A stretch of 64,000 nt of DNA, from NCBI RefSeq assembly GCF_012641395.1, contig NZ_JABAIH010000002.1, forward strand, positions 620,001 through 684,000. Direction: 5' to 3'. Within the stretch, counting starts at the first letter, position 1, and each line of letters begins with the position of its first letter. The notes under the pieces were generated by a model. The model saw only the letters and a program-made list of their open reading frames with translations, had not been told where the DNA came from and did no database searches. This document shows positions 17,135 through 25,465 of this stretch, in pieces. The stretch is from Rhizobium sp. P32RR-XVIII (lineage in GTDB: Bacteria; Pseudomonadota; Alphaproteobacteria; Rhizobiales; Rhizobiaceae). A program made the translations under genes and the position numbers.

Positions 17135-18127
17135 TCAGGCTGTGTTGCGTTTCGGCTCGCGGCGGGCGATCGGCACAACATCCTCACTGGCTTTCAGGAG
17201 TGCCTGAGCCGTACGCTCATCGGTGATCAATCCAAACAGGCGGCGGCTGTTCAAGATCGCGCGAATGGCCGGTACCTTCGCCACGCCGCCGGCCAATGCG
17301 ACCAGTCTTTCCGACTTGGTCGTTGGAAAGGATGCAGAGAGCGTCCGCATCGTCAGCGCGGTCTCGAGAATATGGCCACTGGCGTCGAAGAAATGTCCGA
17401 GGATTTCGCCAACCCCGCCTGCGGCAGCGATCTCTTCGATCTCGCGCGGCTCGACCATGCCTGAGAGGACGAGTTGTGCTTCCGCGTCCACAGTACCGAG
17501 GCCGACGAATTTGAGATCGGCATGGTTGGCCAGGTCCAGGACCTCCTTGACGCCGCGTTGCGCCCGCAGGACCTCTCGGTCTTCACCTGTGTTTGCGAAG
17601 AAAGGCACCGGCATGACATAGGCCTGGGTCCCCGTCTTCTCGGCGATGCGATGCATCACGTCGTAGGGATTGGCGCCGAAGTTCCTCGTCAGCCCGCCTA
17701 ACAGGGAAACGAAACGGAGACCCTTGGCATTGACGCGCGGCATGTACTGGACGGCCGCAGAAAGCGTGCGTCCATGACCAAGGCCGATCACTTTGTTGTC
17801 GCCTCGTTCGATTTCCCGCTTCAGGAACCCCGCGCCGGCATGTCCGAGCGCGCGCAGGGGGAGGCCTTCCTCACCCAAGTCGGGCGCCACCTCGCAATAT
17901 TGCAAGCCAAAGCGCGCAGCGAGTTTCGTTTCCAGCTCGACGCATTCGACGATGTCGCCATCGATCGTCACTTTCACGACGCCTTCGGCGACGGCCCTGG
18001 CGATCAAGCGATGCGCTTTCACGGAGGGCAATCCCAAGCGCTTGGCGACCTCCGACTGGGTCAGGCCGCCGGCGTAGTGAAGCCAGGCAGCGCGTACCGC
18101 AAGCGTGTCATCGGCATCCGTCATCAC
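17135..18127 (-). CDS. eryD: EryD, SorC-family repressor of the erythritol operon
   Basis: A 330-residue SorC/DeoR-type regulator. The HTH lies near residues 20-50 (GGLTQSEVAKRLGLPSVKAHRLIARAV), and the sugar-binding domain includes VIGLGHGRTLSAAVQYMP and LRFVSLLGGLTRNF. In Brucella EryD represses eryABCD and erythritol or a product relieves it. It is the fourth gene after eryABC, with a 144-base gap to eryC. Either of two adjacent ATGs (18127, 18124) could start it after GGAAC. Confidence 0.94.
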   Translation of the reverse strand: MMTDADDTLAVRAAWLHYAGGLTQSEVAKRLGLPSVKAHRLIARAVAEGVVKVTIDGDIVECVELETKLAARFGLQYCEVAPDLGEEGLPLRALGHAGAGFLKREIERGDNKVIGLGHGRTLSAAVQYMPRVNAKGLRFVSLLGGLTRNFGANPYDVMHRIAEKTGTQAYVMPVPFFANTGEDREVLRAQRGVKEVLDLANHADLKFVGLGTVDAEAQLVLSGMVEPREIEEIAAAGGVGEILGHFFDASGHILETALTMRTLSASFPTTKSERLVALAGGVAKVPAIRAILNSRRLFGLITDERTAQALLKASEDVVPIARREPKRNTA

Positions 18128-18271
18128 CCGTTCCTTCTTGGTCTGTCGCGCATCGGTCCTGCTTCTGTTTGCCGGTGACGTTCCTGCGACTTTGCGCCGC
18201 CGCCCGATCCTGTCAATGTCGATGATGGGCGAGGCGGACCGCCGATCATGCTGCCGCGCTTATAGTTCTCC

Positions 18272-19204
18272 TCAGATGTTCAAATCGTTTACCCCCGTGT
18301 CGATGTAAGGCGCCCAAAAGGCAACGCTTTCCGCGATCTGGGGTACGACTTGGCGATCGTTGGGCTCTCTCTCCTTGAAGGAAAGCTCAAGACAGATTTC
18401 ATTGTCTCGCGCGCCACCTTCGGCAAAGGCTCGAAGCAGCGGTTCGGGCTGGATGCGGCCCTTCGCATTGAATTCGGCCGTAAACGGCCGGTGGCCGCCC
18501 TTGTCCATCAAACTCTGCTTGATGTGAATGATCGGGGATACCTTGGGCACGGCGCGAGCCCAGGCATAGGGGTCGAAGTCATCAGGATTGGCCGAAGTTA
18601 CATCGCCGTGGTCGATGTCGGCCATCATCCACATCGGCACGGCCATCTTCGCCGCGGTCAGCCGTTCCTGCAGCGACAGGCAAGCGGCAATCGTCTCGCC
18701 GAACTCGCGGCCGATGCTCATCGGCTCCCAGAAGATGTAGGAGAGGCCGGCGGCACGGGCATGCTCGGCCACTTCCGCCCAGCAGTCGATCGCGATCTTG
18801 ATCAGCTCTTCGCGCCTCGCCGGATCGTCGAAGTCCTTGTAGGTGAAGATCGCGAACTGCGTGCCGACGGAATGGCCGCCCAGATCGGCGGTGATGTCGG
18901 CAAAGGTCTTGAACCAGTCGATGTAATAGCGGCGGACATCGGCATCCGGATGCCCGAAATGATTGAGGCGCCCATAGGGGCCCGTCATACCAGACGTGAC
19001 GCGGACGCCGGTGCGCTTCAGCGCCGCGTTCATGGTGCGGGTCAGACGGCGGATGACGGGTGCCTGCCAGCTTGGATTGATGAATTCATGCGTGAGCTGG
19101 AGGTCGCGGATCTTCAGGTCGCGGGCAACCGCCTCGATCAGATCGTCAGGATCGGCGAAGCGGTTTACCAGCGGATTGGTATTAAGCGAAAGGGTCAGCG
19201 GCAT
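18272..19204 (-). CDS. eryC: EryC, tetrulose-4-phosphate racemase (xylose-isomerase-like TIM barrel)
   Basis: A 310-residue protein of the xylose isomerase-like superfamily. In Brucella EryC interconverts L-3-tetrulose 4-phosphate and D-3-tetrulose 4-phosphate (Barbier et al. 2014); older annotations as a dehydrogenase are wrong. Metal-ligand candidates are Glu and His/Asp residues in SYIFWEPMSIGREFGE, WMMADIDHGDV and ICLELSFKE. The start at 19204 (MPLTLSLNTNPL) lies 11 bases after the eryB stop and has GGA upstream; the frame upstream of it overlaps eryB and is rejected. Confidence 0.95.
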   Translation of the reverse strand: MPLTLSLNTNPLVNRFADPDDLIEAVARDLKIRDLQLTHEFINPSWQAPVIRRLTRTMNAALKRTGVRVTSGMTGPYGRLNHFGHPDADVRRYYIDWFKTFADITADLGGHSVGTQFAIFTYKDFDDPARREELIKIAIDCWAEVAEHARAAGLSYIFWEPMSIGREFGETIAACLSLQERLTAAKMAVPMWMMADIDHGDVTSANPDDFDPYAWARAVPKVSPIIHIKQSLMDKGGHRPFTAEFNAKGRIQPEPLLRAFAEGGARDNEICLELSFKEREPNDRQVVPQIAESVAFWAPYIDTGVNDLNI

Positions 19205-19215
19205 CAAAGCATCCT

Positions 19216-20727
19216 TCAGGCGGCGGCAAGACGGGAGGACGCAAACCACTCGGTAAAGGCTGCGCGTTCGGCTTCGGTCAGGTGCAGGTAGTGCTTGGTG
19301 CGGCGGTAAAGGATGTCCTCCGCCGTCTCTGCCCATTCCGTCGCGGCGAGATAACGGGCTTCGGCCTCGTAGAGTTGTCCGCCGAAATGCCGGCCAAGCC
19401 CTTCGAGGTTCGCCGCACCGGCGACGACGTTCTTGGTGCTGGCGCCATAGAGGCGGCCGTAGTGATGGACGAGCCTGCGCGGCATCCAGGGATAGGCGTC
19501 GCGTAGGCTGTTGGCGAAGGTCTCGTAGTCGGCATTGGGGATCTCGCCGCCGGGCAGGGGCGCTTTCTCCGTCCAGTCGCCGCCCATGTTCGGGAAGATG
19601 TGCTTCAGGCGCTGCATGCCGCGTTCGGCAAGTTCGCGGAACGTGGTGATCTTGCCGCCGAAGACGTTGAGCAGGGGGGCGCCCCCCGTCTCGTCGAGAT
19701 CGAAGACATAGTCGCGGGTGACGGCCGACGGATTGCCCTTGCCGTCGTCGAAGAGGGGGCGCACGCCGGAGAAGCTGTGCAGCACGTCCTGCCGGCGCAG
19801 CTTCTCCTTGAAGTAGCGATTGACGGCCTTGAGCAGGTATTCGATTTCCGCTTCGTCGGCGGCAACGTCCTCGGCCCGGCCTTCATAGGCGATGTCGGTG
19901 GTCCCGATCAGCGCCTTGTCGCCTTCATAGGGGTTGATGAAGATGACTCGCTTGTCGTGGTTCTGGACGAGATAGGCGTTCGAGCCCGCCCAGAACTTCG
20001 GGACGATGATATGGCTGCCCTTGACGAGGCGCACGTTGCGAGCGGAGTTCGAGCCTGCGACGCGGTTGATGATGTCCGTCACCCAGGGGCCGCCACAATT
20101 GACGAGACACTTCGCGCGGAAGGTCCGCGTTGCTCCGGTCGCATTGTTCTTCGTCGTTATGGTCCAGCTGCCATTTTCGCGCCGTGCAGAGACGGCCGGC
20201 GAGCGGGTTAGCACGATGGCGCCCTTTTCCGCGGCGCCCACCGCATTCAAGACGACCAGGCGCGCATCATCGACCCAGCAGTCGGAATATTCGAAGCCGC
20301 GCGTGTATTGATCGAGGATCGGCGTGCCTTCCGGGTCGCGCAGCAGGTTGAGCGTGCGCGTTCCCGGCAGCTTCTTGCGGCCTCCGAGGTGATCGTAAAG
20401 GAAGAGGCCGAGCCGGACGAGCCATGCCGGGCGATCCTGAGGGCTGTGGGGCAGGACGAAGCGCATCGGCCAGATGATGTGCGGCGCTGCGTTGAGCAGC
20501 ACCTCACGCTCGATCAGGGCCTCGCGCACGAGGCGAAACTCATAATATTCGAGATAGCGCAGGCCGCCATGCACGAGCTTGCCCGAGCGCGACGATGTTC
20601 CCTGCGCGAGATCATCCTTTTCGCACAGTGCGACCTTCAGCCCGCGGCCTGCAGCATCGCGCGCAATCCCCGCGCCGTTTATGCCGCCGCCGATGACGAA
20701 GAGATCCAGGATTTCGGGTTCGGTCAT
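19216..20727 (-). CDS. eryB: EryB, FAD-dependent erythritol-phosphate dehydrogenase
   Basis: A 503-residue GlpD-like flavoprotein that oxidises L-erythritol 4-phosphate to L-3-tetrulose 4-phosphate, passing electrons to the respiratory quinone pool. The FAD-binding motif is GGGINGAG (13-20) with Glu36 at the end of the second strand; GTSSRSGKLVHGGLRYLE and NCGGPWVTDI are glycerol-3-phosphate dehydrogenase family signatures, and FGGKITTFRELAE lies in the second FAD contact region. Length is normal. It sits between eryA and eryC in one operon. Confidence 0.95.
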   Translation of the reverse strand: MTEPEILDLFVIGGGINGAGIARDAAGRGLKVALCEKDDLAQGTSSRSGKLVHGGLRYLEYYEFRLVREALIEREVLLNAAPHIIWPMRFVLPHSPQDRPAWLVRLGLFLYDHLGGRKKLPGTRTLNLLRDPEGTPILDQYTRGFEYSDCWVDDARLVVLNAVGAAEKGAIVLTRSPAVSARRENGSWTITTKNNATGATRTFRAKCLVNCGGPWVTDIINRVAGSNSARNVRLVKGSHIIVPKFWAGSNAYLVQNHDKRVIFINPYEGDKALIGTTDIAYEGRAEDVAADEAEIEYLLKAVNRYFKEKLRRQDVLHSFSGVRPLFDDGKGNPSAVTRDYVFDLDETGGAPLLNVFGGKITTFRELAERGMQRLKHIFPNMGGDWTEKAPLPGGEIPNADYETFANSLRDAYPWMPRRLVHHYGRLYGASTKNVVAGAANLEGLGRHFGGQLYEAEARYLAATEWAETAEDILYRRTKHYLHLTEAERAAFTEWFASSRLAAA

Positions 20728-20765
20728 GTCATGCTCCTCTGGATGCCTGCTGCATCAGAACTGAA

Positions 20766-22340
20766 TTACTCGCTGTCCGGCGGAGTCGTTGCGGCTGTGG
20801 CGAGCTTGTCCCAGGCGGGCGCCATTGCCTTGCGGACATCGGTATAGGCGGAAAACAGCCGATCGAACCGCGCCGCTTCTGCGGCGTCGGGAACCTCGGG
20901 TTCGCCGAGAAGCGGCGTCACCCAGTCGGCAATGCATTCGTCCATGCTCGAGTAGATACCGACGGCAACGGCAGCCATCATCGCCACACCGGCAGCACCG
21001 GTCTCCTCGCGCTGCGACTGGCGGATCGGGGCGTTCACCGCAGCCGAAAGCGAGCGGCGCAGGCCGACCGAACGTGTCGCGCCGCCGGTGATGCGCAGTT
21101 CGCCCGGCATCGCACCCATCGCCGCGTAGCAGTCACGGGTGGCAAGTCCCAGCCCCTCGACCACGCTTCGTACCAGGTCCGGGAACCCATGGCGCGTCGA
21201 CAATCCGGTGAAGCCCGCGCGCGCATTGGCGTTGACGAAAGGTCCGCGCTCACCGGCTTCGGAAATATAGGGATGATAGAGAACCGAACCCGGCTTGCTC
21301 TCCGCAAACCAGCCGTCGATGCGCGCGATAAGGTCGGCGTGCGACACCGACTTGCCGGCATCGGCCATGAGATAGGCGGCGATATCGAGGATCCAGTCGA
21401 TGTTGATCGTCGAGCCCATGTTCGTCTGCACCTGGGTGACGATGCCGGGGATGGGCAGGGCGATCACATAGCCTGTGCCTTCGCGATTGAGATGAACATC
21501 GGCGACCGGCTTGGCGCGCATATGAACACCGGTCGAGCCGATCGTCGAACAGGCGGCGTTGCGGCCGCCGCTGCGCACGCCCGCGCCAAGCGCGGTCATC
21601 ACCATGTCCACGTATCCGAGACAGACCGGCGTTCCCGCCAAAAGCCCGCAGGCGCTCGCGGCCTCTGCCGTCAGCGGGTGACTGATCTCTGTGCCATCGA
21701 TGATCTCCGGCAGGAGCGATCGGCGGTGTTCGAGGCCCAGGGCATCGATCACCGCCGCATCATATTGGCGCGTCCTGAAATTGCCGAATGTGAAGCTCGC
21801 TTCCGACGGATCGGTCGCGCGAATACCGGTCAGGTTGAGATAGAGCCAATCCTTGCAGTGCACGGCGGTTTCTGCCCGGTCCAGCAGTTCCGGCATGAGG
21901 CTGTCCATGTGAGCGAGTTGCGCTCCCTGCTGGCAGGTATTGAGGCCGGTACCGGTCGCTTCAAAGCGCGCACGATTCTCCTCCCGCCTGCTCAGACGCG
22001 AAACGGTCGAGGCCGCACGCGCGTCGAGCCAAAGCCAAGCATCGCCGACAGGGGCGTTGCCGGAGCCGACGAGCCAGGTTCCATCTCCTTGTCCGGTCAC
22101 CGCAATTGCGGCGGTGCGCTTGGCAAGACCGGGTACCTTGCCGGAAAGGCCGCGCAATGCCGTCACGCAATCCGACCAGGTCTGAGAGAGCGATTGCGTC
22201 GCGGAGCCGTCGTCCCCGGTTGCGTATTTGTTGCGCGCCGATGCCGACGCGATCTGGCGACCGGAAGGCTCGAACGCCACGGCCTTGATGACCGAGGTTC
22301 CGGCATCGATGCCGATGATGACCTGCTCGCTGTTAGGCAT
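20766..22340 (-). CDS. eryA: EryA, erythritol kinase (FGGY family)
   Basis: A 524-residue FGGY sugar kinase, first gene of eryABCD. The N-terminal phosphate motif is IGIDAGTSVIKAVAFE (8-23), and the catalytic aspartate lies in GDAWLWLDARA near residue 104; the C-terminal adenosine motif is LRITGGATRSVGLRR. EryA phosphorylates erythritol to L-erythritol 4-phosphate, committing it to the pathway. A 38-base gap separates it from eryB. The divergent upstream region carries a candidate promoter TTGCTA-N17-TTATAT read on the minus strand. Confidence 0.95.
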   Translation of the reverse strand: MPNSEQVIIGIDAGTSVIKAVAFEPSGRQIASASARNKYATGDDGSATQSLSQTWSDCVTALRGLSGKVPGLAKRTAAIAVTGQGDGTWLVGSGNAPVGDAWLWLDARAASTVSRLSRREENRARFEATGTGLNTCQQGAQLAHMDSLMPELLDRAETAVHCKDWLYLNLTGIRATDPSEASFTFGNFRTRQYDAAVIDALGLEHRRSLLPEIIDGTEISHPLTAEAASACGLLAGTPVCLGYVDMVMTALGAGVRSGGRNAACSTIGSTGVHMRAKPVADVHLNREGTGYVIALPIPGIVTQVQTNMGSTINIDWILDIAAYLMADAGKSVSHADLIARIDGWFAESKPGSVLYHPYISEAGERGPFVNANARAGFTGLSTRHGFPDLVRSVVEGLGLATRDCYAAMGAMPGELRITGGATRSVGLRRSLSAAVNAPIRQSQREETGAAGVAMMAAVAVGIYSSMDECIADWVTPLLGEPEVPDAAEAARFDRLFSAYTDVRKAMAPAWDKLATAATTPPDSE

Positions 22341-22577
22341 TCTGGGGCTGTCCTGCCATGAGGAAGCATGCTGCGGCCGGCAACGATCCTGTCAAATCCA
22401 TTCTCCTCATCCCCGATCGACCTGATGCACCATTAATACATCGTTCGTTCCACCCTGGATGGCGCCTGAACGCGTTCATCCTGCGACCGGCATATTCGGC
22501 ATCGGCAAATGCATTGCCCGCGCTTCCTGTTTGCAGCGCGGTCCGCTCCGATCTCGCCGCAGGCTGCCGCAAAATCG

Positions 22578-22978
22578 AATATAACATAGAGATACCACCT
22601 TACTAGCAATAATTTTCTGGTGTTGAAATTTTTTTCAGGTAAAATGAATGATGCAAAGGCCATTACAAGCGGACCGGATTGTGACGGGCGCGCGACCCTT
22701 ATGCAAAAGACCTGATGGCAACTTCTTGCTTGGCAGGCGATTGAAAAGCGCTGGCCTTGGCAAATGGAAGCAGAATACGACTATTGTTTTCAATAGTTTA
22801 AAGCCGATAGAAGAAAAGTGACCTTTCGTCAAACCCTGTGTAGCGGCGTTCATCGTACGATGGTGTCTGCGCGAGATTCTGGACGCTCGGCGGCTCGCTT
22901 GTCGAAACTTCACGTTCGCCGCGTGTCGCTCCACTTGGATAGAAATGCCCATTGACAGAATGGTAAAATATAACATAG
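22578..22978 (+). repeat. Pair of 12-bp direct repeats AATATAACATAG
   Basis: Identical 12-mers at 22578-22589 and 22967-22978, 389 bases apart. The first overlaps the candidate -10 of eryA; the second lies just after TTGACA on the transporter side. In GC-rich DNA this repetition is unlikely to be chance and marks a possible operator for EryD or the DeoR regulator. Confidence 0.45.
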
Positions 22979-23088
22979 CCTGCGTGTCAAATAACACTTA
23001 GCTATCACGAGACTTAGAATTGACGGATAGTGAGTGGTGATCCGGGCGGTTGGGGGAGACAAGCGCCTATAGACCGAGGAGGATGCCC

Positions 23089-23166
23089 ATGAGCTTGTTT
23101 TTGCCAAGCTGCGAACACGCAGCGCTTCTGCGGTTTGATCGACAAAAGCCGCCTCGGCTACGCTGA
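23089..23166 (+). CDS. Possible 25-residue leader peptide before the ery transporter operon
   Basis: ATG at 23089 is preceded by GAGGAGG at ideal distance and opens a 25-codon frame (MSLFLPSCEHAALLRFDRQKPPRLR) ending at TGA 23164-23166. The strong ribosome binding site is better than that of the following DUF2291 gene. A hairpin starts on its last sense codon. It may be a leader peptide that couples translation to expression of eryEFG; it may also be a chance frame. Confidence 0.35.
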   Translation: MSLFLPSCEHAALLRFDRQKPPRLR

Positions 23167-23180
23167 CGTTTTGACGTCAG
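23163..23180 (+). promoter_or_regulatory. Hairpin on the leader ORF stop
   Basis: CTGACGT pairs perfectly with ACGTCAG around the loop TTTG, starting at the last base of the last sense codon of the leader ORF. Its position suggests translation-dependent folding or an mRNA-processing site; no U-run follows. Confidence 0.4.
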
Positions 23181-23247
23181 AACGTCACAGCCGCTCCTCC
23201 CCACGCACGGCGTAATCCGACCAGCAACGCAAAAAGGTCGTCCGAAC

Positions 23248-23901
23248 ATGAGCACGCAGACTGAATACGTAGCAGCCAAATCTGGCGGGAGAATGAAAAC
23301 CCTGGCGAGCGTCGCTGTCGCAGTGATTGTCCTTGGAGCAATCGCACTCGATACCACGGTTGTGAAGATCGGATCCGATCACGATGTCCGGGAACAGGCA
23401 TTTTCGCCCGCCGCTTATGGGGCCCAGGAATTCCCCAAGATACAGGCCAATGTTCAGGAGCGCGCCGTTGCCGCGGCCGAGCTCGCGACCGCTATTGCTG
23501 CCGACAAGAAAGCTGCAGGCGTGAAATACGGCACTGCGACGAGCACCGGTCCGGTCATCCCGGTCACGCTGACGGGCACGTTCGGTACCCGCAAGTCCAA
23601 TACCAACGAGATGAAGATTGATGGATTGCCTCCCGAGACGGTGGTCCGTGTCCAGACCGGCCCTGCGGTCAATGGCACGGACCTCCGCGATGCCACCGGC
23701 TCCATCGAGTTCGGTCAGTTCACCAATCAGATCCAGTATCAGGATGCCGGATCGGCCATCAACAATGAGATGAAGAAGACGGTCTTCGCCGGCCTCGACC
23801 CGGATACGCTAAATGGCAAGTCCGCGACCGTGGTCGGCGTCTTCAAGCTCATCAATCCCAAGAACTGGCTCGTAACCCCAGTTAAGGTGGAAGTGAAATG
23901 A
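23248..23901 (+). CDS. DUF2291 periplasmic protein, ery ABC-transporter accessory
   Basis: A 217-residue exported protein with an N-terminal anchor (about 18-35, TLASVAVAVIVLGAIAL) and a periplasmic beta-rich domain (VIPVTLTGTFGTRKS, VVRVQTGPAVNGTDLRDATGSIEFGQF). It fits DUF2291 (COG5618), a family that usually sits beside sugar ABC transporters; many members are lipoproteins, but no lipobox cysteine is seen here. The stop overlaps the EryE start by 4 bases (ATGA), so it belongs to the transporter operon. Its role is unknown; docking of the binding protein or pore gating are possible. Confidence 0.82.
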   Translation: MSTQTEYVAAKSGGRMKTLASVAVAVIVLGAIALDTTVVKIGSDHDVREQAFSPAAYGAQEFPKIQANVQERAVAAAELATAIAADKKAAGVKYGTATSTGPVIPVTLTGTFGTRKSNTNEMKIDGLPPETVVRVQTGPAVNGTDLRDATGSIEFGQFTNQIQYQDAGSAINNEMKKTVFAGLDPDTLNGKSATVVGVFKLINPKNWLVTPVKVEVK

Positions 23902-25442
23902 GCCAGGCAGCACGTGTTAACGGCAAGCTAGGCGAGGTCGTCCTTGCGGCGCGCAACATCGCCAAGTCCTATGGCAATGTTCATGCGCTGAAGGGTGTGA
24001 ACTTCGACATTCATCGTGGCCAGGTAACTACGCTCTTTGGTGAAAATGGAGCCGGCAAATCAACACTGATGAAGATTCTGTCCGGCGTCGTTCAGCCGAG
24101 TTCAGGTGAAATCATCCTCGACGGAAATCCCGTAACCTTCAGTTCCTCCACCCATGCGCGCGAGTGCGGAATCTCGATCATCCATCAGGAGCTCAGTCTC
24201 GCGCCGAACCTCAGTGTCCGCGACAACATCTTCATGGGCCGCGAGATCATGAAGGGAGGCGTTGTCGACTTCGCCGAAGAGGAGCGCCAGACACGGGCGC
24301 TCATGGAGGAGCTGGAAGAAGACATTGACCCGCTCACACCTGTCGAAGACTTGCGTCTTGGCCAGCAGCAGATCGTGGAGATCGCCCGAGCCCTATCGGT
24401 CAACTCGCGCATCCTGATCATGGATGAACCGACGTCGGCGCTGAGTGCGACCGAGGTGGAAGTTCTGTTCAAGGTTATCCAGGATCTGACGAGCCGGGGG
24501 GTCTCGATCGTCTATATTTCCCACCACCTCGAAGAGGCTCTGCAGATCACCAATCATGCGGTCGTGCTTCGCGACGGCAAGATGACCGCCTATGCCGAAC
24601 GCAAGGACATCGATCTGGAATGGATCGTCCGCAACATGGTGGGCGACAATTTCGATCTGGGAAGCCCGCCCACTGGCCACGAGATCGGCCGGGTGGCGCT
24701 CTCGATCAACGAACTGACCGTTCCCGGCCCATCGGGCGCCGCCTACAATTCGGTCAACCGCCTGTCACTGCAGGTCAAGTCCGGCGAAGTCGTCTGCATA
24801 TACGGCCTGATGGGCGCCGGGCGCACCGAACTGCTTGAATGCGTGGCCGGCCGGCTGAGGTCGAGTGGTGGCCAGATCCTTCTTGAAGGGCGCGACGTCG
24901 CCGGTCTGAGCATCGCTGATCGCATCGCAAACGGCTTGGTGCTGGTCCCCGAAGATCGCCAGCGGGACGGTCTGGTTCAGACCATGACGGTTGGCTCGAA
25001 CCTGTCGCTGGCGAGCATACGTGCTTTCACCAAAGGGCTCTTCACCTCCGGCCGCCGCGAGCGGGATCTGATCGACGATTCAATCAAAAAGGTCCACGTC
25101 AAGACGGACGGAGGAGGTGCCGCGATCGGTTCGCTTTCCGGCGGCAATCAGCAGAAGGTCGTCATCGGAAAGATGCTGGCCACGGAGCCGAGGGTCATCC
25201 TTCTCGACGAGCCAAGCCGCGGCATCGACATCGGCGCAAAAGCGGAAGTGTTCAAGCTGCTCGCCGAGCGTGCGAAGCAGGGCTTGGCGGTGATCTATTC
25301 GACATCGGAAGTCAATGAATGCCTCAGCATCGCGCATCGCATCATCGTCATGCATCGCGGCAGGATATCAGCCGAATTCGGTTCGGACGTCACTAAAGAA
25401 AAGATCATGGCCGCCTCTGGCGAAGCTGTGATCGCGCACTAG
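23898..25442 (+). CDS. eryE: EryE, sugar ABC transporter ATP-binding protein (tandem ABC domains)
   Basis: A 514-residue tandem ATPase of the RbsA/MglA type. The first domain has Walker A GENGAGKST (48-56), Walker B LIMDEPTSALS and a degenerate signature (LRLGQQQ). The second has a degenerate Walker A (GLMGAGRTE) but an intact LSGGNQQ and LLDEPSRGID, the normal asymmetry of the CUT2 family. It energises uptake through EryF. EryE matches the erythritol transporter ATPase named in R. leguminosarum (Yost et al. 2006). Confidence 0.93.
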   Translation: MSQAARVNGKLGEVVLAARNIAKSYGNVHALKGVNFDIHRGQVTTLFGENGAGKSTLMKILSGVVQPSSGEIILDGNPVTFSSSTHARECGISIIHQELSLAPNLSVRDNIFMGREIMKGGVVDFAEEERQTRALMEELEEDIDPLTPVEDLRLGQQQIVEIARALSVNSRILIMDEPTSALSATEVEVLFKVIQDLTSRGVSIVYISHHLEEALQITNHAVVLRDGKMTAYAERKDIDLEWIVRNMVGDNFDLGSPPTGHEIGRVALSINELTVPGPSGAAYNSVNRLSLQVKSGEVVCIYGLMGAGRTELLECVAGRLRSSGGQILLEGRDVAGLSIADRIANGLVLVPEDRQRDGLVQTMTVGSNLSLASIRAFTKGLFTSGRRERDLIDDSIKKVHVKTDGGGAAIGSLSGGNQQKVVIGKMLATEPRVILLDEPSRGIDIGAKAEVFKLLAERAKQGLAVIYSTSEVNECLSIAHRIIVMHRGRISAEFGSDVTKEKIMAASGEAVIAH

Positions 25443-25465
25443 CCCGGAACTATGGAGCACTGATT

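Larger units (their letters stand above)
22341..23247. promoter_or_regulatory. 907-bp divergent control region between eryA and the ery transporter
   Basis: No gene of normal size is visible. It is clearly richer in A+T than its neighbours between about 22570 and 23020. Candidate elements: an eryA promoter on the minus strand (-35 TTGCTA at 22602-22607, 17-base spacer, -10 TTATAT at 22579-22584); TTGACA at 22952-22957 facing the transporter; a 12-bp direct repeat AATATAACATAG at 22578-22589 and 22967-22978; and a 25-codon leader ORF with a hairpin near the right end. EryD and DeoR probably bind here. Confidence 0.55.
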
